Below are positions 39,975 through 49,048 of a DNA stretch of 64,000 nt, one piece after another (position 1 is the stretch's first letter; each line of letters begins with the position of its first letter). Position numbers and translations under genes: made by a program. The notes under the pieces are model-generated. The model ran no database searches and was not told the DNA's origin. It saw only the letters and a list, made by a program, of their open reading frames with translations. This DNA is from Alcanivorax sp. REN37 (GTDB taxonomy: Bacteria > Pseudomonadota > Gammaproteobacteria > Pseudomonadales > Alcanivoracaceae): NCBI RefSeq assembly GCF_041102775.1, contig NZ_JBGCUO010000001.1, positions 496,001 through 560,000 on the forward strand. The letters are read 5' to 3'.

Positions 39975-41018
39975 TCAGGCCGGGGTATAGCGGGCGCGGG
40001 TATCGTCGTCGAGGGTCTCGGCGATGCGGAAAAAGTTGTCCAGACGTTCTTCTGCCACCCGCCCATCCGCCACCGCCTGGTGCAGTGCGCAGCCCGGTTC
40101 GTGGCGGTGCGAGCAGTTGCGGAAGCGGCAGCGGCCGGCCAGTGGCGCCAGATCGGTGTAACCAGACAGCAGCGTCGGCTCATCAATGTGCCAGAGGCCA
40201 AATTCGCGAATGCCGGGGGAGTCAATCAGCACGCCGCCGCCGGGTACATCGAACAGCTGCGCGGTGGTGGTGGTGTGCTGGCCGAGGCCGGAGCGCTCCG
40301 ACAAGGCCCCAATCGCCAGCGCCGCTTCGGGCAGTAGCGCGTTCACCAGCGACGATTTGCCGACCCCGGATTGACCAACAAAGGCGGCGCAGTGACCGGT
40401 CAGTGCCGCGCGCAGTGCATCCAGCCCAGTGGCCTCGGTGGCGGATGCCTCGATCACCGGGTAGTCCAGGTCGGTATACAGCTTGCACAGCTCATCCATG
40501 TAAGGACGCAGCACGTCATCGACCAGGTCCGCTTTATTGAGCACCAACACCGGGGCGATGCCGGACAGTTCCGCCGCTACCAAATAGCGGTCCAACAGTT
40601 GGCTGGATGGCACCGGCAGCGGTGCGAACACGATCAACAGCCGGTCGAGGTTGGCGGCCACCGGCTTCAGGTTGCCGTAAAAATCGGGGCGCCGCAGTTC
40701 GGTGCGGCGCGGTTCCAGCGCCACCACCACGCCATCGCCGGCGCTGCGCGGGGGCTGGAAGAACACTAAATCGCCGACCACCAGTTGTGGCAAGGTGGCG
40801 CGGAAATGACAGCGCAAACGCTCGCCGGGGCGTGCCTGCGCTTCCACTTCGACTTTGCTGCCGTAGTGGGCGGTCACGCGGCCGGCCTCGGTGTCGCCGA
40901 GCTCGTCGGCCACATCGCTGTCCAGTCGCTGCTGGCGGCGCCGGGCGCGCTCCAGTCGTTCGTTCTGGATCTTGTCGATGCGCCAGCGCTGGCGCCGGTT
41001 GAGTTGGCGTTTGCTCAT
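39975..41018 (-). CDS. rsgA: Small ribosomal subunit biogenesis GTPase
   Basis: RsgA (YjeQ) checks late 30S maturation. The 347-residue protein has an OB-fold N-terminal domain, a circularly permuted GTPase domain, and a C-terminal zinc knuckle. The GTPase motif order is G4 VLNKADL, then G1 GQSGVGKSSL, then G3 DSPG. The zinc knuckle is CRFRNCSHRHEPGC. The basic N-terminus (SKRQLNRRQRWRIDK) is usual. It is divergent from orn and upstream of psd. Confidence 0.96.
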   Translation of the reverse strand: MSKRQLNRRQRWRIDKIQNERLERARRRQQRLDSDVADELGDTEAGRVTAHYGSKVEVEAQARPGERLRCHFRATLPQLVVGDLVFFQPPRSAGDGVVVALEPRRTELRRPDFYGNLKPVAANLDRLLIVFAPLPVPSSQLLDRYLVAAELSGIAPVLVLNKADLVDDVLRPYMDELCKLYTDLDYPVIEASATEATGLDALRAALTGHCAAFVGQSGVGKSSLVNALLPEAALAIGALSERSGLGQHTTTTAQLFDVPGGGVLIDSPGIREFGLWHIDEPTLLSGYTDLAPLAGRCRFRNCSHRHEPGCALHQAVADGRVAEERLDNFFRIAETLDDDTRARYTPA

Positions 41019-41097
41019 GGGGTTCCTCTTGGCATGGCGACCATGATCGGCATATTCGCCGCCGACTCAAGGGAAACCTTCACCCGCTGACGGCAAG

Positions 41098-41106
41098 TGG
41101 TACAGT
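41098..41106 (+). promoter_or_regulatory. Candidate extended -10 promoter of orn
   Basis: TGGTACAGT, followed by GCCC, is nearly the same as the hldE element TGGTACACTGCC. It lies about 48 bases before the orn ATG. No clear -35 is visible. Confidence 0.4.
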
Positions 41107-41153
41107 GCCCGACAGACCGTGGCCGCACGGTGCAGTGCTACAGGAGTGACGCC

Positions 41154-41699
41154 ATGAGCGACCGCAAACAAAACCTGATCTGGATCGACCTGGAGATGAC
41201 TGGGCTGAACCCGGACCGGGATCGGATCATAGAAATTGCCACCATCGTCACCGACAACCAGCTCAATGTGCTGGCCGAAGGGCCGGTGCTGGCGGTGCGC
41301 CAGCCGGAAGCGGTGTTGGCGCAGATGGACGAGTGGAACACCACCACCCATACCGGCTCCGGGCTGCTTGACCGCATCCGTGAACAAGGGGTGGAAGCAG
41401 ACGAGGCCGAAGAGCAGACGCTCGCGTTCCTGCAGGAGTGGGTGGACCGGGGGGTGTCGCCGATGTGCGGCAACAGCATTTGTCAGGACCGCCGCTTCCT
41501 GTGGCGTGGCATGCCGCGGCTGGAAGAGTACTTCCATTACCGCAACTTGGATGTGTCCACGGTGAAGGAGCTGACCCGCTGCTGGGCGCCGGAGATCCTC
41601 GCCGGGTTCCGCAAACAGGGTACCCACCAAGCGCTGGCCGACATCCGGGAGTCGATTGCTGAGCTGCAGTTTTACCGTGGCAAGGTGTTTTCGATCTGA
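41154..41699 (+). CDS. orn: Oligoribonuclease
   Basis: Orn is the DEDDh exonuclease that degrades 2-5-mer RNAs, including pGpG left from c-di-GMP breakdown; it is normally essential. The 181-residue protein has [10 protein letters not shown] (Asp12, Glu14), FVYHNLD-type central motif here as [10 protein letters not shown], and the final [14 protein letters not shown] with His and Asp. AGGAG lies 7 bases before the ATG. It diverges from rsgA as in E. coli, but queG, normally next door, is displaced about 9 kb downstream. Confidence 0.96.
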   Translation: MSDRKQNLIWIDLEMTGLNPDRDRIIEIATIVTDNQLNVLAEGPVLAVRQPEAVLAQMDEWNTTTHTGSGLLDRIREQGVEADEAEEQTLAFLQEWVDRGVSPMCGNSICQDRRFLWRGMPRLEEYFHYRNLDVSTVKELTRCWAPEILAGFRKQGTHQALADIRESIAELQFYRGKVFSI

Positions 41700-41702
41700 G
41701 TA

Positions 41703-42368
41703 TTACAGCGGGGCCTGATCCAGGCCCCGTGCCATCGACTGGGTGCCGAGGATGATCATGCGCACCATGGTCGAGACGTCATCTACGATGCGTGGGTGCT
41801 GGTCTTCCGGCAGGTCCATGGCGGTGGCACCCATGGCGAACACCAGTCGGGTAATGGCGCGCGCCACCAGTTCTGGCGTGTGCACACCGGTGCCCCGCAG
41901 CTTCGCCAGCCGGACTAAATCCTGGCACAACTCTTCCTCGAAGAAGCACAACTGGGCTTCCACCGCGTCCTTGAACGCTTTCGAACCCACCGACCCCTCG
42001 CGCAGCAGCAGCGGCAAGTACTGCTGGTCGGCGCGCAGCTGTTCCATGAAGGTTTCCACCGAGCCGTGTACCACGCTCTGCTCGACGGAGGCGCGATGAC
42101 GGGCCTCGCCGATAATCTGGCGCAGGGTGGTGCCAGCTTGGCTAATCAGTGCGACCGCCAGCTCGTCCACATCACGGAAATGGCGGTAAAAACTGTTTGG
42201 TGCGATGCCGGCTTCGCGGGCGATCTCGCGCAGGCTAAGCGTAGAAATACTGCGGTGCGGGCCGACCAGTTGCAGTGCGGCGTCCATCAGGTCCCCGGCA
42301 GTGATCACTGCCCGGCGGCCCAGGTGGGGGCGGGGGGCGACGCGATCGGTGGGGCTGGCACTGTCCAT
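41703..42368 (-). CDS. desT: TetR-family repressor, DesT/FabR type
   Basis: A 221-residue TetR-family regulator. The N-terminal helix-turn-helix reads SISTLSLREIAREAGIAPNSFYRHFRDVDEL, here given in parts: TLSLREIAREAG and PNSFYRHF. The C-terminal ligand domain resembles FabR/DesT, which sense the ratio of unsaturated to saturated acyl-CoA. It is divergent from a ferredoxin-reductase/desaturase pair, exactly the desT-desCB arrangement of P. aeruginosa, so it most likely represses those genes through the palindrome at 42452. The ATG at 42368 fits the family; the frame continues upstream to 42851. Confidence 0.88.
   Translation of the reverse strand: MDSASPTDRVAPRPHLGRRAVITAGDLMDAALQLVGPHRSISTLSLREIAREAGIAPNSFYRHFRDVDELAVALISQAGTTLRQIIGEARHRASVEQSVVHGSVETFMEQLRADQQYLPLLLREGSVGSKAFKDAVEAQLCFFEEELCQDLVRLAKLRGTGVHTPELVARAITRLVFAMGATAMDLPEDQHPRIVDDVSTMVRMIILGTQSMARGLDQAPL
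41710..41728. terminator. Hairpin inside the end of desT, possible terminator of orn
   Basis: GGGGCCTG, loop ATC, CAGGCCCC. The stem encodes the last residues of the TetR protein on the minus strand and lies 11 bases after the orn stop on the plus strand. No T run follows in either direction, so activity as a terminator is uncertain. Confidence 0.4.
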
Positions 42369-42451
42369 AGAAAGGCTCGCAAACGGCAAAAGGCTGGGGA
42401 TGATACCGCAACAGCGCCGATCAGCGCCGCCATCGGCGTCTGGACGAGTAT

Positions 42452-42467
42452 ATATACAAATGTATAT
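42452..42467. promoter_or_regulatory. Candidate DesT operator
   Basis: ATATACA-AA-TGTATAT is a perfect inverted repeat between desT and desC. It is AT-only apart from the two C/G pairs and overlaps possible -10 elements for both directions (TATATT, TATATA). Position and symmetry fit a TetR-family operator. Confidence 0.65.
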
Positions 42468-42524
42468 TATCGCCCGTCTTCGCGTTGCGGCGATTGCCGC
42501 GCGCCCTGATTTAACGAGGTGCCG

Positions 42525-43583
42525 ATGCACACCGAGTCTGCCCTGAAGCGCTGGCTGTCGCCGCTGGTGGATCCCAAGATTTTTGATTTTTGGGCCGCCC
42601 ACCTGTCCCGCACCTGGCGCTGGGAACGACGTTTGGCACGGGTGTCTGCCGTCACCGCCGCCGCTGACGGCGCCACTACCCTGACCCTGCGCTGGGGGCG
42701 CCGTGCGCCGGCGCTGCTGCCGGGCCAGCACGTCAATATCACCGTCGACGTGGCCGGTGTGCGCCATACCCGCGCTTACAGTCCAACCGTGCTGGATGCC
42801 CGCCAATGGCAGATCACCGTGCGTGAACAGCCCGGAGGCTGCGTCAGCCATTTCCTCAGCGCCCCGGAGCGGGTGGGCAGCACGCTGGAAGTCAGCGCCG
42901 GTTTCGGCGACATGCTGTTGCCGCAGGACCAGGCGCCTTGGCTGCTGCTGGCAGCCGGCAGTGGCATCACGCCGTTTCGTAGCCTGCTGCGCGCTGCAGC
43001 GGCGGCCGATGCGCTGCCGCCGTCAGTGACCCTGCTGTATTGGGCTGACCGCGCGGCGTCGCTGTGCTTTGCCGATGAGTTTGACCAATTGGCGGCGGAC
43101 CATCCGCAGTTTCGTTGGCAGCCGCTGCTGACCCGTGAAGGCGAGGCGCCGGCGGCGCGCATCAACGCCGAACAGCTGGCGGAGTGGGCACCGCTGCTAG
43201 CCGGCAGTCGGGTCTACAGCTGCGGGCCGGCCGGCTTTGTCAGCAGCGCCGAAGCGCTGGTGGCGGGGCAGGCATTGCAAGTGGTCAGCGAAGCGTTTTC
43301 ACTGCCGCCACTGCAACCCGCCGGCGAGCCGGTGACCATTACCTTGGCCCGTTCCGGGCGGCAGCTGACGGTGCCCGGTGGCACGCCGCTGCTGGCCGCG
43401 TTGGAGCAGGCCGGCGAGCGGCCGCCCCACGGTTGCCGCATGGGCATTTGCAACACCTGCTCCTGCGGCAAGCAGGCCGGTACCACCGAAGATTTACTCA
43501 ATGGCGCACTCAGCGCCGAACCGATCACTGCGCTTCGGCTGTGCGTGAGCAGCGCGCGCTCCGATCTGACTTTGGACCTGTGA
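42525..43583 (+). CDS. desC: Ferredoxin reductase partner of the desaturase (DesC-like)
   Basis: A 352-residue electron-transfer protein. An FAD-binding segment (TRAYSPTVL, where R-x-Y-S contacts flavin) is followed by an NAD(P)H-binding domain (LLLAAGSGITPFRSLL). A C-terminal plant-type 2Fe-2S ferredoxin domain has CRMGICNTC and a distal LRLCVS cysteine. It should pass electrons from NADPH to the membrane desaturase encoded 13 bases downstream. The ATG at 42525 has GAGG 5 bases upstream. Control by the divergent TetR repressor is likely. Confidence 0.9.
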   Translation: MHTESALKRWLSPLVDPKIFDFWAAHLSRTWRWERRLARVSAVTAAADGATTLTLRWGRRAPALLPGQHVNITVDVAGVRHTRAYSPTVLDARQWQITVREQPGGCVSHFLSAPERVGSTLEVSAGFGDMLLPQDQAPWLLLAAGSGITPFRSLLRAAAAADALPPSVTLLYWADRAASLCFADEFDQLAADHPQFRWQPLLTREGEAPAARINAEQLAEWAPLLAGSRVYSCGPAGFVSSAEALVAGQALQVVSEAFSLPPLQPAGEPVTITLARSGRQLTVPGGTPLLAALEQAGERPPHGCRMGICNTCSCGKQAGTTEDLLNGALSAEPITALRLCVSSARSDLTLDL

Positions 43584-43596
43584 GGAAGTCCCGACC

Positions 43597-44715
43597 ATGA
43601 GCCTGTCCCCCTCTCCGAGCCGCGCCCTGACTGCGGCGGAAGTCGAGGCATTTGGCCGCGAAATCGATGCGGTGCGTGAGCGCGTCGAAGCAGAAGTCGG
43701 TGAGCGCGATGCGCGCTACATCCGCCGCGTCCACGCTGCAGTGCGTTACACCGAAGCGGCCGGTCGCGGGCTGCTGTTCCTGGGCCTGTTCCCGCCGTTC
43801 TGGCTGCTCGGCACGTTGCTGCTGGGGTTGTCGAAGATCCTTGAGAACATGGAGCTGGGCCACAACGTCATGCATGGCCAGTACGACTGGATGAATGATC
43901 CTCAATTCAACGGCAAGACCTACGAATGGGACATCGTCGGCACCTCTGACAACTGGCGCCATACGCACAACTTCAAGCACCACACTTACACCAACATCAA
44001 GGGCATGGACGACGACATCGGCTATGGCCTGCTGCGGCTGTTCCCAGAGCAGCGCTGGCGCCCGTTCTACCTGTTCCAGCCGTTCTTTAGCGTGATTTTC
44101 GCGCTGCTGTTTCAGTGGGGGGTGGCGATCCAAAACCTGCGCATTGGCCGTCTGTTCGCCGGTCGCATGAGCAAGGGGGAGTTCCGCGAAGCGGCCAGCC
44201 CGGTGGCACGCAAGGCCGGGCGCCAGCTGCTCAAGGACTACGTGCTGTTTCCGCTGGTGGCGGGGCCGTTCTTCCTGCCGGTGCTGCTTGGCAACGTCGT
44301 CGCTAACGGCATCCGCAACGTCTGGACCTGGCTGATCATTTTCTGCGGCCACTTCACCGCCAATGCGGAGGTGTTCCCGAAAAGCGTGCTGCGCAACGAG
44401 ACCCGCGGCCATTGGTACCTGCGCCAGATCCGCGGCTCCTCCAACCTCAAGGGCGGCCGGCTGATGCATATTCTGTCCGGTAACCTCAGCTTCCAGATCG
44501 AGCACCACCTGTTCCCTGATCTGCCGGCCTACCGCTACGCCCAAGTGGCGCCGGAAATCCGCGACATCTGCCAGCGCTACGGGGTGCATTACAACACCGG
44601 TTCACTGTGGCGCCAGTTTGGCCAAGTGTGCTGGCGCATCGTGCGCTACGCCTTCCCGAGCAAGTATGTGCCGGTGGAGCGTCGTCAGCTGGTGGTCAGC
44701 GAAGAGGCATCCTGA
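43597..44715 (+). CDS. desB: Membrane acyl-CoA/acyl-lipid delta-9 fatty acid desaturase (DesB-like)
   Basis: A 372-residue inner-membrane di-iron desaturase that introduces a double bond into saturated acyl chains to adjust membrane fluidity. The three histidine boxes are complete: GHNVMH (His89, His93), HTHNFKHH (122-129) and QIEHHLFPD (His303, 304). Hydrophobic pairs lie around 58-80 and in the middle. It is cotranscribed with the reductase gene and overlaps the convergent MFS gene by 20 bases. Whether it acts on acyl-CoA, as DesB does, or on phospholipid is not visible. Confidence 0.9.
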   Translation: MSLSPSPSRALTAAEVEAFGREIDAVRERVEAEVGERDARYIRRVHAAVRYTEAAGRGLLFLGLFPPFWLLGTLLLGLSKILENMELGHNVMHGQYDWMNDPQFNGKTYEWDIVGTSDNWRHTHNFKHHTYTNIKGMDDDIGYGLLRLFPEQRWRPFYLFQPFFSVIFALLFQWGVAIQNLRIGRLFAGRMSKGEFREAASPVARKAGRQLLKDYVLFPLVAGPFFLPVLLGNVVANGIRNVWTWLIIFCGHFTANAEVFPKSVLRNETRGHWYLRQIRGSSNLKGGRLMHILSGNLSFQIEHHLFPDLPAYRYAQVAPEIRDICQRYGVHYNTGSLWRQFGQVCWRIVRYAFPSKYVPVERRQLVVSEEAS

Positions 44716-45874
44716 GCGTGGGGCGGCGCCAGCGGCTGGCTTCGGCCAGCAGCACCAGCGCCGCGCACGCTAACAACACCCCGCCCAGCTGGTCGGCATG
44801 GCGTGACAGCCCCAGCCCCGCCGCCAGCACCAGGTAATAACCCAGCCCCAGCAGGGCACCGGCGGTGCCGCGGCACTCGTCATAGTCCGCCAGCGCGGCG
44901 GCCAGCAGGTTCGGGATCGCCGCACCATAGGCCACCGCCGCCAACGCGGCCGGCACCATCGCCCATAACTGTGCGCCGGCCCACAGGCTCAGCAAGCCAC
45001 ACCCACCCAACCAGATGAACGCGCCCCAAAGCAGTGGCCCGGCGCGGCCGATCCGTGCCCGCAGCTGGCGGTTCAGCCAAGCGCCACCCCAGACCGCCGC
45101 CGCCACCAGTCCGCCACTCAAGCCAAACAGCAGAGTCGGCGCGCCGAACGCTTCAAACTGGAACGGCGCCAGTTGGTAGTAGGCAAACAGGCTGACGTTC
45201 ATCACCCCCACCTGCAGCGCTATGCGCAGTACGCCGGGATCGGTGAGCATGCGGCGTAAGGTCGGTAGCACCGGCGCTACGGTCTGCTGCGGCGGGCGGG
45301 TTTCGGTCAGGCCGAGGGCGCTCCAAACCAGCAACAGCGCTGCCAGCAGTGCCAGCCCGGACAGTGCTGCGTCGAGCCCACCGCTGCTCACCAGCAGCGC
45401 GCCGGTCAATGCGCCCAAGGCCGGGCTCAATGCCAGCGGCAGGCCAAGCTGGGCAAACCGCGCTGCCAACGCCTCGCCCTGCCACAGGTCGCGCAGCATG
45501 GTTTGGGTGACGATGGAGCCCACCGCTGCGCCCAGCGCGGACAGCATGCGCATCAGCAGGAACAACTCGAAGTCACGGATCACCAGTGCGGCACTGGCGG
45601 CGGCCAGATAAAGGCCGAGCCCCCACAGCAGAGTGGCGCGGCGGCCGATGCGGTCGCACAGCCGTCCCCACAACACGGTGCCGACCGCGAACGCGACGAA
45701 GTACCACGACAGTGTCTGGCCGGCAGCGGCGGCGTCCACCTGGAAACGGCTGGCGATGGCCGGCAGGGCCGGGCTGTATAGGGTTTCAGCCAGCTGCGGA
45801 AACATCAGCAGCGCGGCCAACAAGGGCAGGGTCGGGCGAGACACGGTAAGGCTCCGCAATAATCGGGACGCCAT
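44696..45874 (-). CDS. Bcr/CflA-type MFS exporter
   Basis: A 392-residue major-facilitator transporter with about 12 helices. The DHA1 drug-exporter layout is visible: ETLYSPALPAIASRF in helix 1, the loop 2-3 motif GRLCDRIGRRATLL (motif A) and a helix 5 with LALSPALGALTGALL (motif C-like). It probably expels a drug or metabolite. It diverges from an AraC-type regulator gene 71 bases away, which may control it, and converges with desB. Confidence 0.85.
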   Translation of the reverse strand: MASRLLRSLTVSRPTLPLLAALLMFPQLAETLYSPALPAIASRFQVDAAAAGQTLSWYFVAFAVGTVLWGRLCDRIGRRATLLWGLGLYLAAASAALVIRDFELFLLMRMLSALGAAVGSIVTQTMLRDLWQGEALAARFAQLGLPLALSPALGALTGALLVSSGGLDAALSGLALLAALLLVWSALGLTETRPPQQTVAPVLPTLRRMLTDPGVLRIALQVGVMNVSLFAYYQLAPFQFEAFGAPTLLFGLSGGLVAAAVWGGAWLNRQLRARIGRAGPLLWGAFIWLGGCGLLSLWAGAQLWAMVPAALAAVAYGAAIPNLLAAALADYDECRGTAGALLGLGYYLVLAAGLGLSRHADQLGGVLLACAALVLLAEASRWRRPTLRMPLR

Positions 45875-45945
45875 TGTGTCGGGGCGGAGGTTGGGCGGTT
45901 ATATTGATTCGGCCAATTAATCCATCAAATCGGACAGGAGGCGCC

Positions 45946-46728
45946 ATGTGGCTGGCGGCGGATGCGGTATTTGACCCGGACCAAGTGGCGGCGCCGGTGG
46001 TCGGCATTGCCTCCACCCTGCGTGAGCACGACTCTGGCCTACATTGCCACCGGCGCGGTCAGGTGCTGTTTGCTCGTCATGGCTGCATTCGGCTAACGCT
46101 GGCGGACCAGCGTGGGGTATTGCCGCCGCAGCGGGCAGCCTGGATTCCGCCGCAGGTGGTGCACCGGGTGCAGCTGCATGCTGTGGTGGGTTACCGCTCG
46201 GTGTATGTGGACGTGGCGCGCTGCCCCGGTTGGCCGGCGCAGCCCAAGTTGCTGGACGTGCCGCCGCTGCTGCGCGAGGTGCTGGAGCAGATGGCGCTGG
46301 CGGCGGCCGACACCGATTGGCAGCAACACGAAGCAGCGGCTTGGCTCACGCTGTGTCGATTAGGCGTGCTGCGGGGCGCAGAAGTGCCGACTTGGTTGCC
46401 GCTGCCCCGTGACCGGCGGCTGGCGGTGCTGCATCAGGATCAATTGCCGCCGCCGCTGCATCAGCTGGCTGCCACCGCCGGCGCCAGTGCGCGTACGCTG
46501 ACACGGTTGATGCGGGCTGAAACCGGCCTTGGCTACCAGCAGTGGCGCCAGCAATGGCGGCTGTTGAAGGGCATCGAGATTCTGGCCGGCGGGGCTCGCC
46601 TGGCCGATGCAGCGGCAGAGCTGGGGTTCGACAGCGATACGGCGCTGGTGGCATTTTTCCGCACCATGACCGGCACCACGCCGCGCCGTTATTTGGCCGT
46701 GGCAGAGACTAGTGCAGTGGAAGGCTGA
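45946..46728 (+). CDS. AraC-family transcriptional regulator
   Basis: A 260-residue regulator. The N-terminal cupin-like sensor (HCHRRGQVLFARHGCIRL) has the small-ligand barrel pattern. The C-terminal double helix-turn-helix includes LAATAGASARTLTRLMRAETG and a second helix set AAAELGFDSDTALVAFFRTMTGTTPRRYL, shown here only in part (DTALVAFFRTMTGTTP). AGGAG is 5 bases before the ATG. It is divergent from the MFS gene, its probable target, and its 3' end overlaps the convergent gntR gene by 40 bases. Confidence 0.87.
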   Translation: MWLAADAVFDPDQVAAPVVGIASTLREHDSGLHCHRRGQVLFARHGCIRLTLADQRGVLPPQRAAWIPPQVVHRVQLHAVVGYRSVYVDVARCPGWPAQPKLLDVPPLLREVLEQMALAAADTDWQQHEAAAWLTLCRLGVLRGAEVPTWLPLPRDRRLAVLHQDQLPPPLHQLAATAGASARTLTRLMRAETGLGYQQWRQQWRLLKGIEILAGGARLADAAAELGFDSDTALVAFFRTMTGTTPRRYLAVAETSAVEG

Positions 46729-47432
46729 CTCGCTCCCGCAGTGGTGCTGTTAGCGCAGTGGGCGCTAGCGCCGGACTCACCCGCCGCGCTGGGCAGTTGC
46801 TGCAGCGCGCTGCGTTCGGCGTTGCCCAAATGGCGGCGTAGCAACTCGGCCGCGCGGGCGCCATCGCCACGTACCACCGCCAGCACGATGTGCTGGTGCT
46901 CAGCATGGGAAGCGGCGCGCCGCTCAGGGCTTTGGAATTGGGCGCGGCGGTAGGCTTGCACCCGGTCGCGGGCCGCCAGCGCGGCGGCATACAGGTATTC
47001 GTTATGCGCGCCGCGGAACAGCAACTCGTGGAACAGCAGGTTGGCGCTGTCGTAGGCGTCGGCGTCGTCGGCTGCCAGCAGCCGCGCGGCGTCGAGATGG
47101 GTGGCCAGCAGCAGTTCCCGCTCGGCGCGGGTCATGTGCTGCGCCGCTCGTTGTGCACACAGCGCTTCCATATCGGCGGCGTACTCGAACATGGCCGACA
47201 GCTGCGCCGGGCTGACATCGCATACGAACACCCCGCGTCGCGGATGGTGCTCGGCCAGTCCGGCGCTGACCAGTGCTTGCAATGCTTGGCGCAGCGGTGT
47301 GCGGGACACGCCGTGACGCTGCGCCAAGCGCACTTCATCCAGCCGGGTGCCGGGCGCTAACTGGCCGGCGAGGATCGCATCGGCCAGTTGCTGGCGCACC
47401 TGCTCCGCCAGCGGCGGCGCCGGCCGCTCCAT
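46689..47432 (-). CDS. GntR-family regulator, FadR/FCD type
   Basis: A 247-residue regulator with an N-terminal winged helix (LAQRHGVSRTPLRQALQAL) and a C-terminal all-helical FCD ligand domain, where acidic/His metal-site residues appear in NLLFHELLFRGAHNEYL and SHAEHQHIV. Its ATG overlaps the stop of the gamma-glutamyltransferase-like gene by one base, so it is the last gene of the TSUP-ggt-gntR operon. It probably represses that operon through a TTGTATACAG site at 49938. The effector is unknown. Confidence 0.87.
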   Translation of the reverse strand: MERPAPPLAEQVRQQLADAILAGQLAPGTRLDEVRLAQRHGVSRTPLRQALQALVSAGLAEHHPRRGVFVCDVSPAQLSAMFEYAADMEALCAQRAAQHMTRAERELLLATHLDAARLLAADDADAYDSANLLFHELLFRGAHNEYLYAAALAARDRVQAYRRAQFQSPERRAASHAEHQHIVLAVVRGDGARAAELLRRHLGNAERSALQQLPSAAGESGASAHCANSTTAGASQPSTALVSATAK

Positions 47433-49024
47433 CAGTGGGCGGCCACGATGCCGTCGGCGCGCGGGTCGGTGGCGCCTTCCAGCACGCCATCGGCGTGGCG
47501 CACGATGGCACCGGCATGGCCCATGGTGTCGCTGAACGGGGCGTCCAGTACTTCCACGTTGTGGCCGGCATCGACTAGTGCTTGCACCAACGCTGGTTCA
47601 AAGCGGCTTTCCAGTTTCAGCGTGGTGGTGGTGTCGCCCCAGGTGCGGCCCAGCAGCCAGCGCGGTGCGGTGATGGCTTGCTGCAGCGGTTGGTTAAACA
47701 GCGCATAGCGGCTGAACAGCGCCGCCTGCGACTGCGGCTGTCCTTCGCCACCCATGGTGCCGTAAACCATGGTGCGACCGTCGTCGAAACGGGCCATCGC
47801 CGGATTGAGGGTGTGGAACGGTTTGCGGCCCGGCTGCAGCGGATGAGCGCCGTCGGCATCGAGCGAGAAACTGACACCACGGTTCTGCCACAGCAGGCCG
47901 GTTTGCGGCAGCACCACACCGCTGCCGAATTCCCAATAAATACTCTGGATAAAGCTCACCGCGTTGCCGTACTGGTCAATACAGCCCATCCAGATGGTGT
48001 CGCCAGGTTGGCCCGGGTGGGGCCACGGTAGTGCGCGCTGGCGGTCGATGTTGCCGGCCCGTTGGCGGATCGCCTCGGCGGTGAGGAACTCGGCCACATC
48101 CACGGTCATATGAGCCGGGTCGGTGCAGTGAGCGTCGCGCACGATGAAGGCCTGCTTGGTGGCTTCCACCAATCCGTGCACATGGTCGAAGCCTTCCGCC
48201 TCGGTAATGCCAAGCCGCTCGAACATGCCGAGGATCATCAGCGAGGCCATGCCTTGGGTGGGCGGCGGTTGGTTGAACAGGGTGGCGCCGTTGAGGCGGG
48301 TGGAGAGCGCCGGCAGCACCAGCGATTGGTGCCGGGCAAAGTCTTCGAGGCGCAGCGGGCTGCCCACTGCCGCCAGATCGTCGGCTTGGGCACGGGCCAA
48401 GTCGCCGCGGTAGAAGTCATCCAGGCCGGCGCGGGCCAGTTGCTCAAGCGTGTCGGCCAGCGCTGGCTGGCGGAACACCCAGCCCTCCGCCGGCGGCCGA
48501 CCTTGGTCGAGGAATTGCTCGGCAAACCCCGGTACGTTAGCCAGCGCGTCGAATTTCGAAATGCTCAGCTCCGCTTGGCTGCGGCTGGTGGCGACGCCGT
48601 TGCGGGCGTGGTGGATGGCATCGGCCAGCAACCGCGACAGCGGCAGGGCCGGGCCCCAATCGGCAGCGACATTGCGTGCTTGCTGCCAGCCGCCAATGCT
48701 GCCGGCCACGGTCAGGGACGCCAGTGGGCCGCGCTCGGGAATCTGCTGCACTCCACGTTCGCGGTACCACTCCGGCGTTGCCGCCAGTGCCGCCGCGCCG
48801 CAGGCGTCCACCGCCACCGGATCTTGACCCGCGCGGGCGATCAGCCAGAAACCATCGCCACCGATGCCGTTCATGTGCGGGTACACCACGGCGATGGTGG
48901 CGGCGGCCGCCAGCATTGCGTCCACGGCATGGCCGCCTTCTTTGAGCACATCGCGACCGGCCTGGGCGGCGAGGTGGTGCGGTGCGACCAGCATGCCGCC
49001 AAGCGAGCGGGGGGTATTGAGCAT
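47432..49024 (-). CDS. Gamma-glutamyltransferase-family protein
   Basis: A 530-residue Ntn-hydrolase of the GGT family. The predicted self-cleavage and nucleophile residue is Thr343 in GDTIWMG, followed by YGNAVSF and the conserved QNRGVSFS. There is no signal peptide, unlike periplasmic GGT, so it should be cytosolic like YwrD-type members. These act on gamma-glutamyl compounds or acylated amines. The ATG at 49024 has GGAG 10 bases upstream. It sits between a TSUP exporter and a GntR regulator, pointing to catabolism or export of a sulfur- or amine-containing compound; that is inference. Confidence 0.87.
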   Translation of the reverse strand: MLNTPRSLGGMLVAPHHLAAQAGRDVLKEGGHAVDAMLAAAATIAVVYPHMNGIGGDGFWLIARAGQDPVAVDACGAAALAATPEWYRERGVQQIPERGPLASLTVAGSIGGWQQARNVAADWGPALPLSRLLADAIHHARNGVATSRSQAELSISKFDALANVPGFAEQFLDQGRPPAEGWVFRQPALADTLEQLARAGLDDFYRGDLARAQADDLAAVGSPLRLEDFARHQSLVLPALSTRLNGATLFNQPPPTQGMASLMILGMFERLGITEAEGFDHVHGLVEATKQAFIVRDAHCTDPAHMTVDVAEFLTAEAIRQRAGNIDRQRALPWPHPGQPGDTIWMGCIDQYGNAVSFIQSIYWEFGSGVVLPQTGLLWQNRGVSFSLDADGAHPLQPGRKPFHTLNPAMARFDDGRTMVYGTMGGEGQPQSQAALFSRYALFNQPLQQAITAPRWLLGRTWGDTTTTLKLESRFEPALVQALVDAGHNVEVLDAPFSDTMGHAGAIVRHADGVLEGATDPRADGIVAAH

Positions 49025-49048
49025 GTCAGCAAATCTCCAAAGCAACGT

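Noticed and set aside
47432..49024. GGT-like protein lacking its catalytic threonine (no TTHxS)
   Set aside because: Aligning back from GNAV places Thr343 of GDTIW at the position of the E. coli nucleophile Thr391, so it is conserved.
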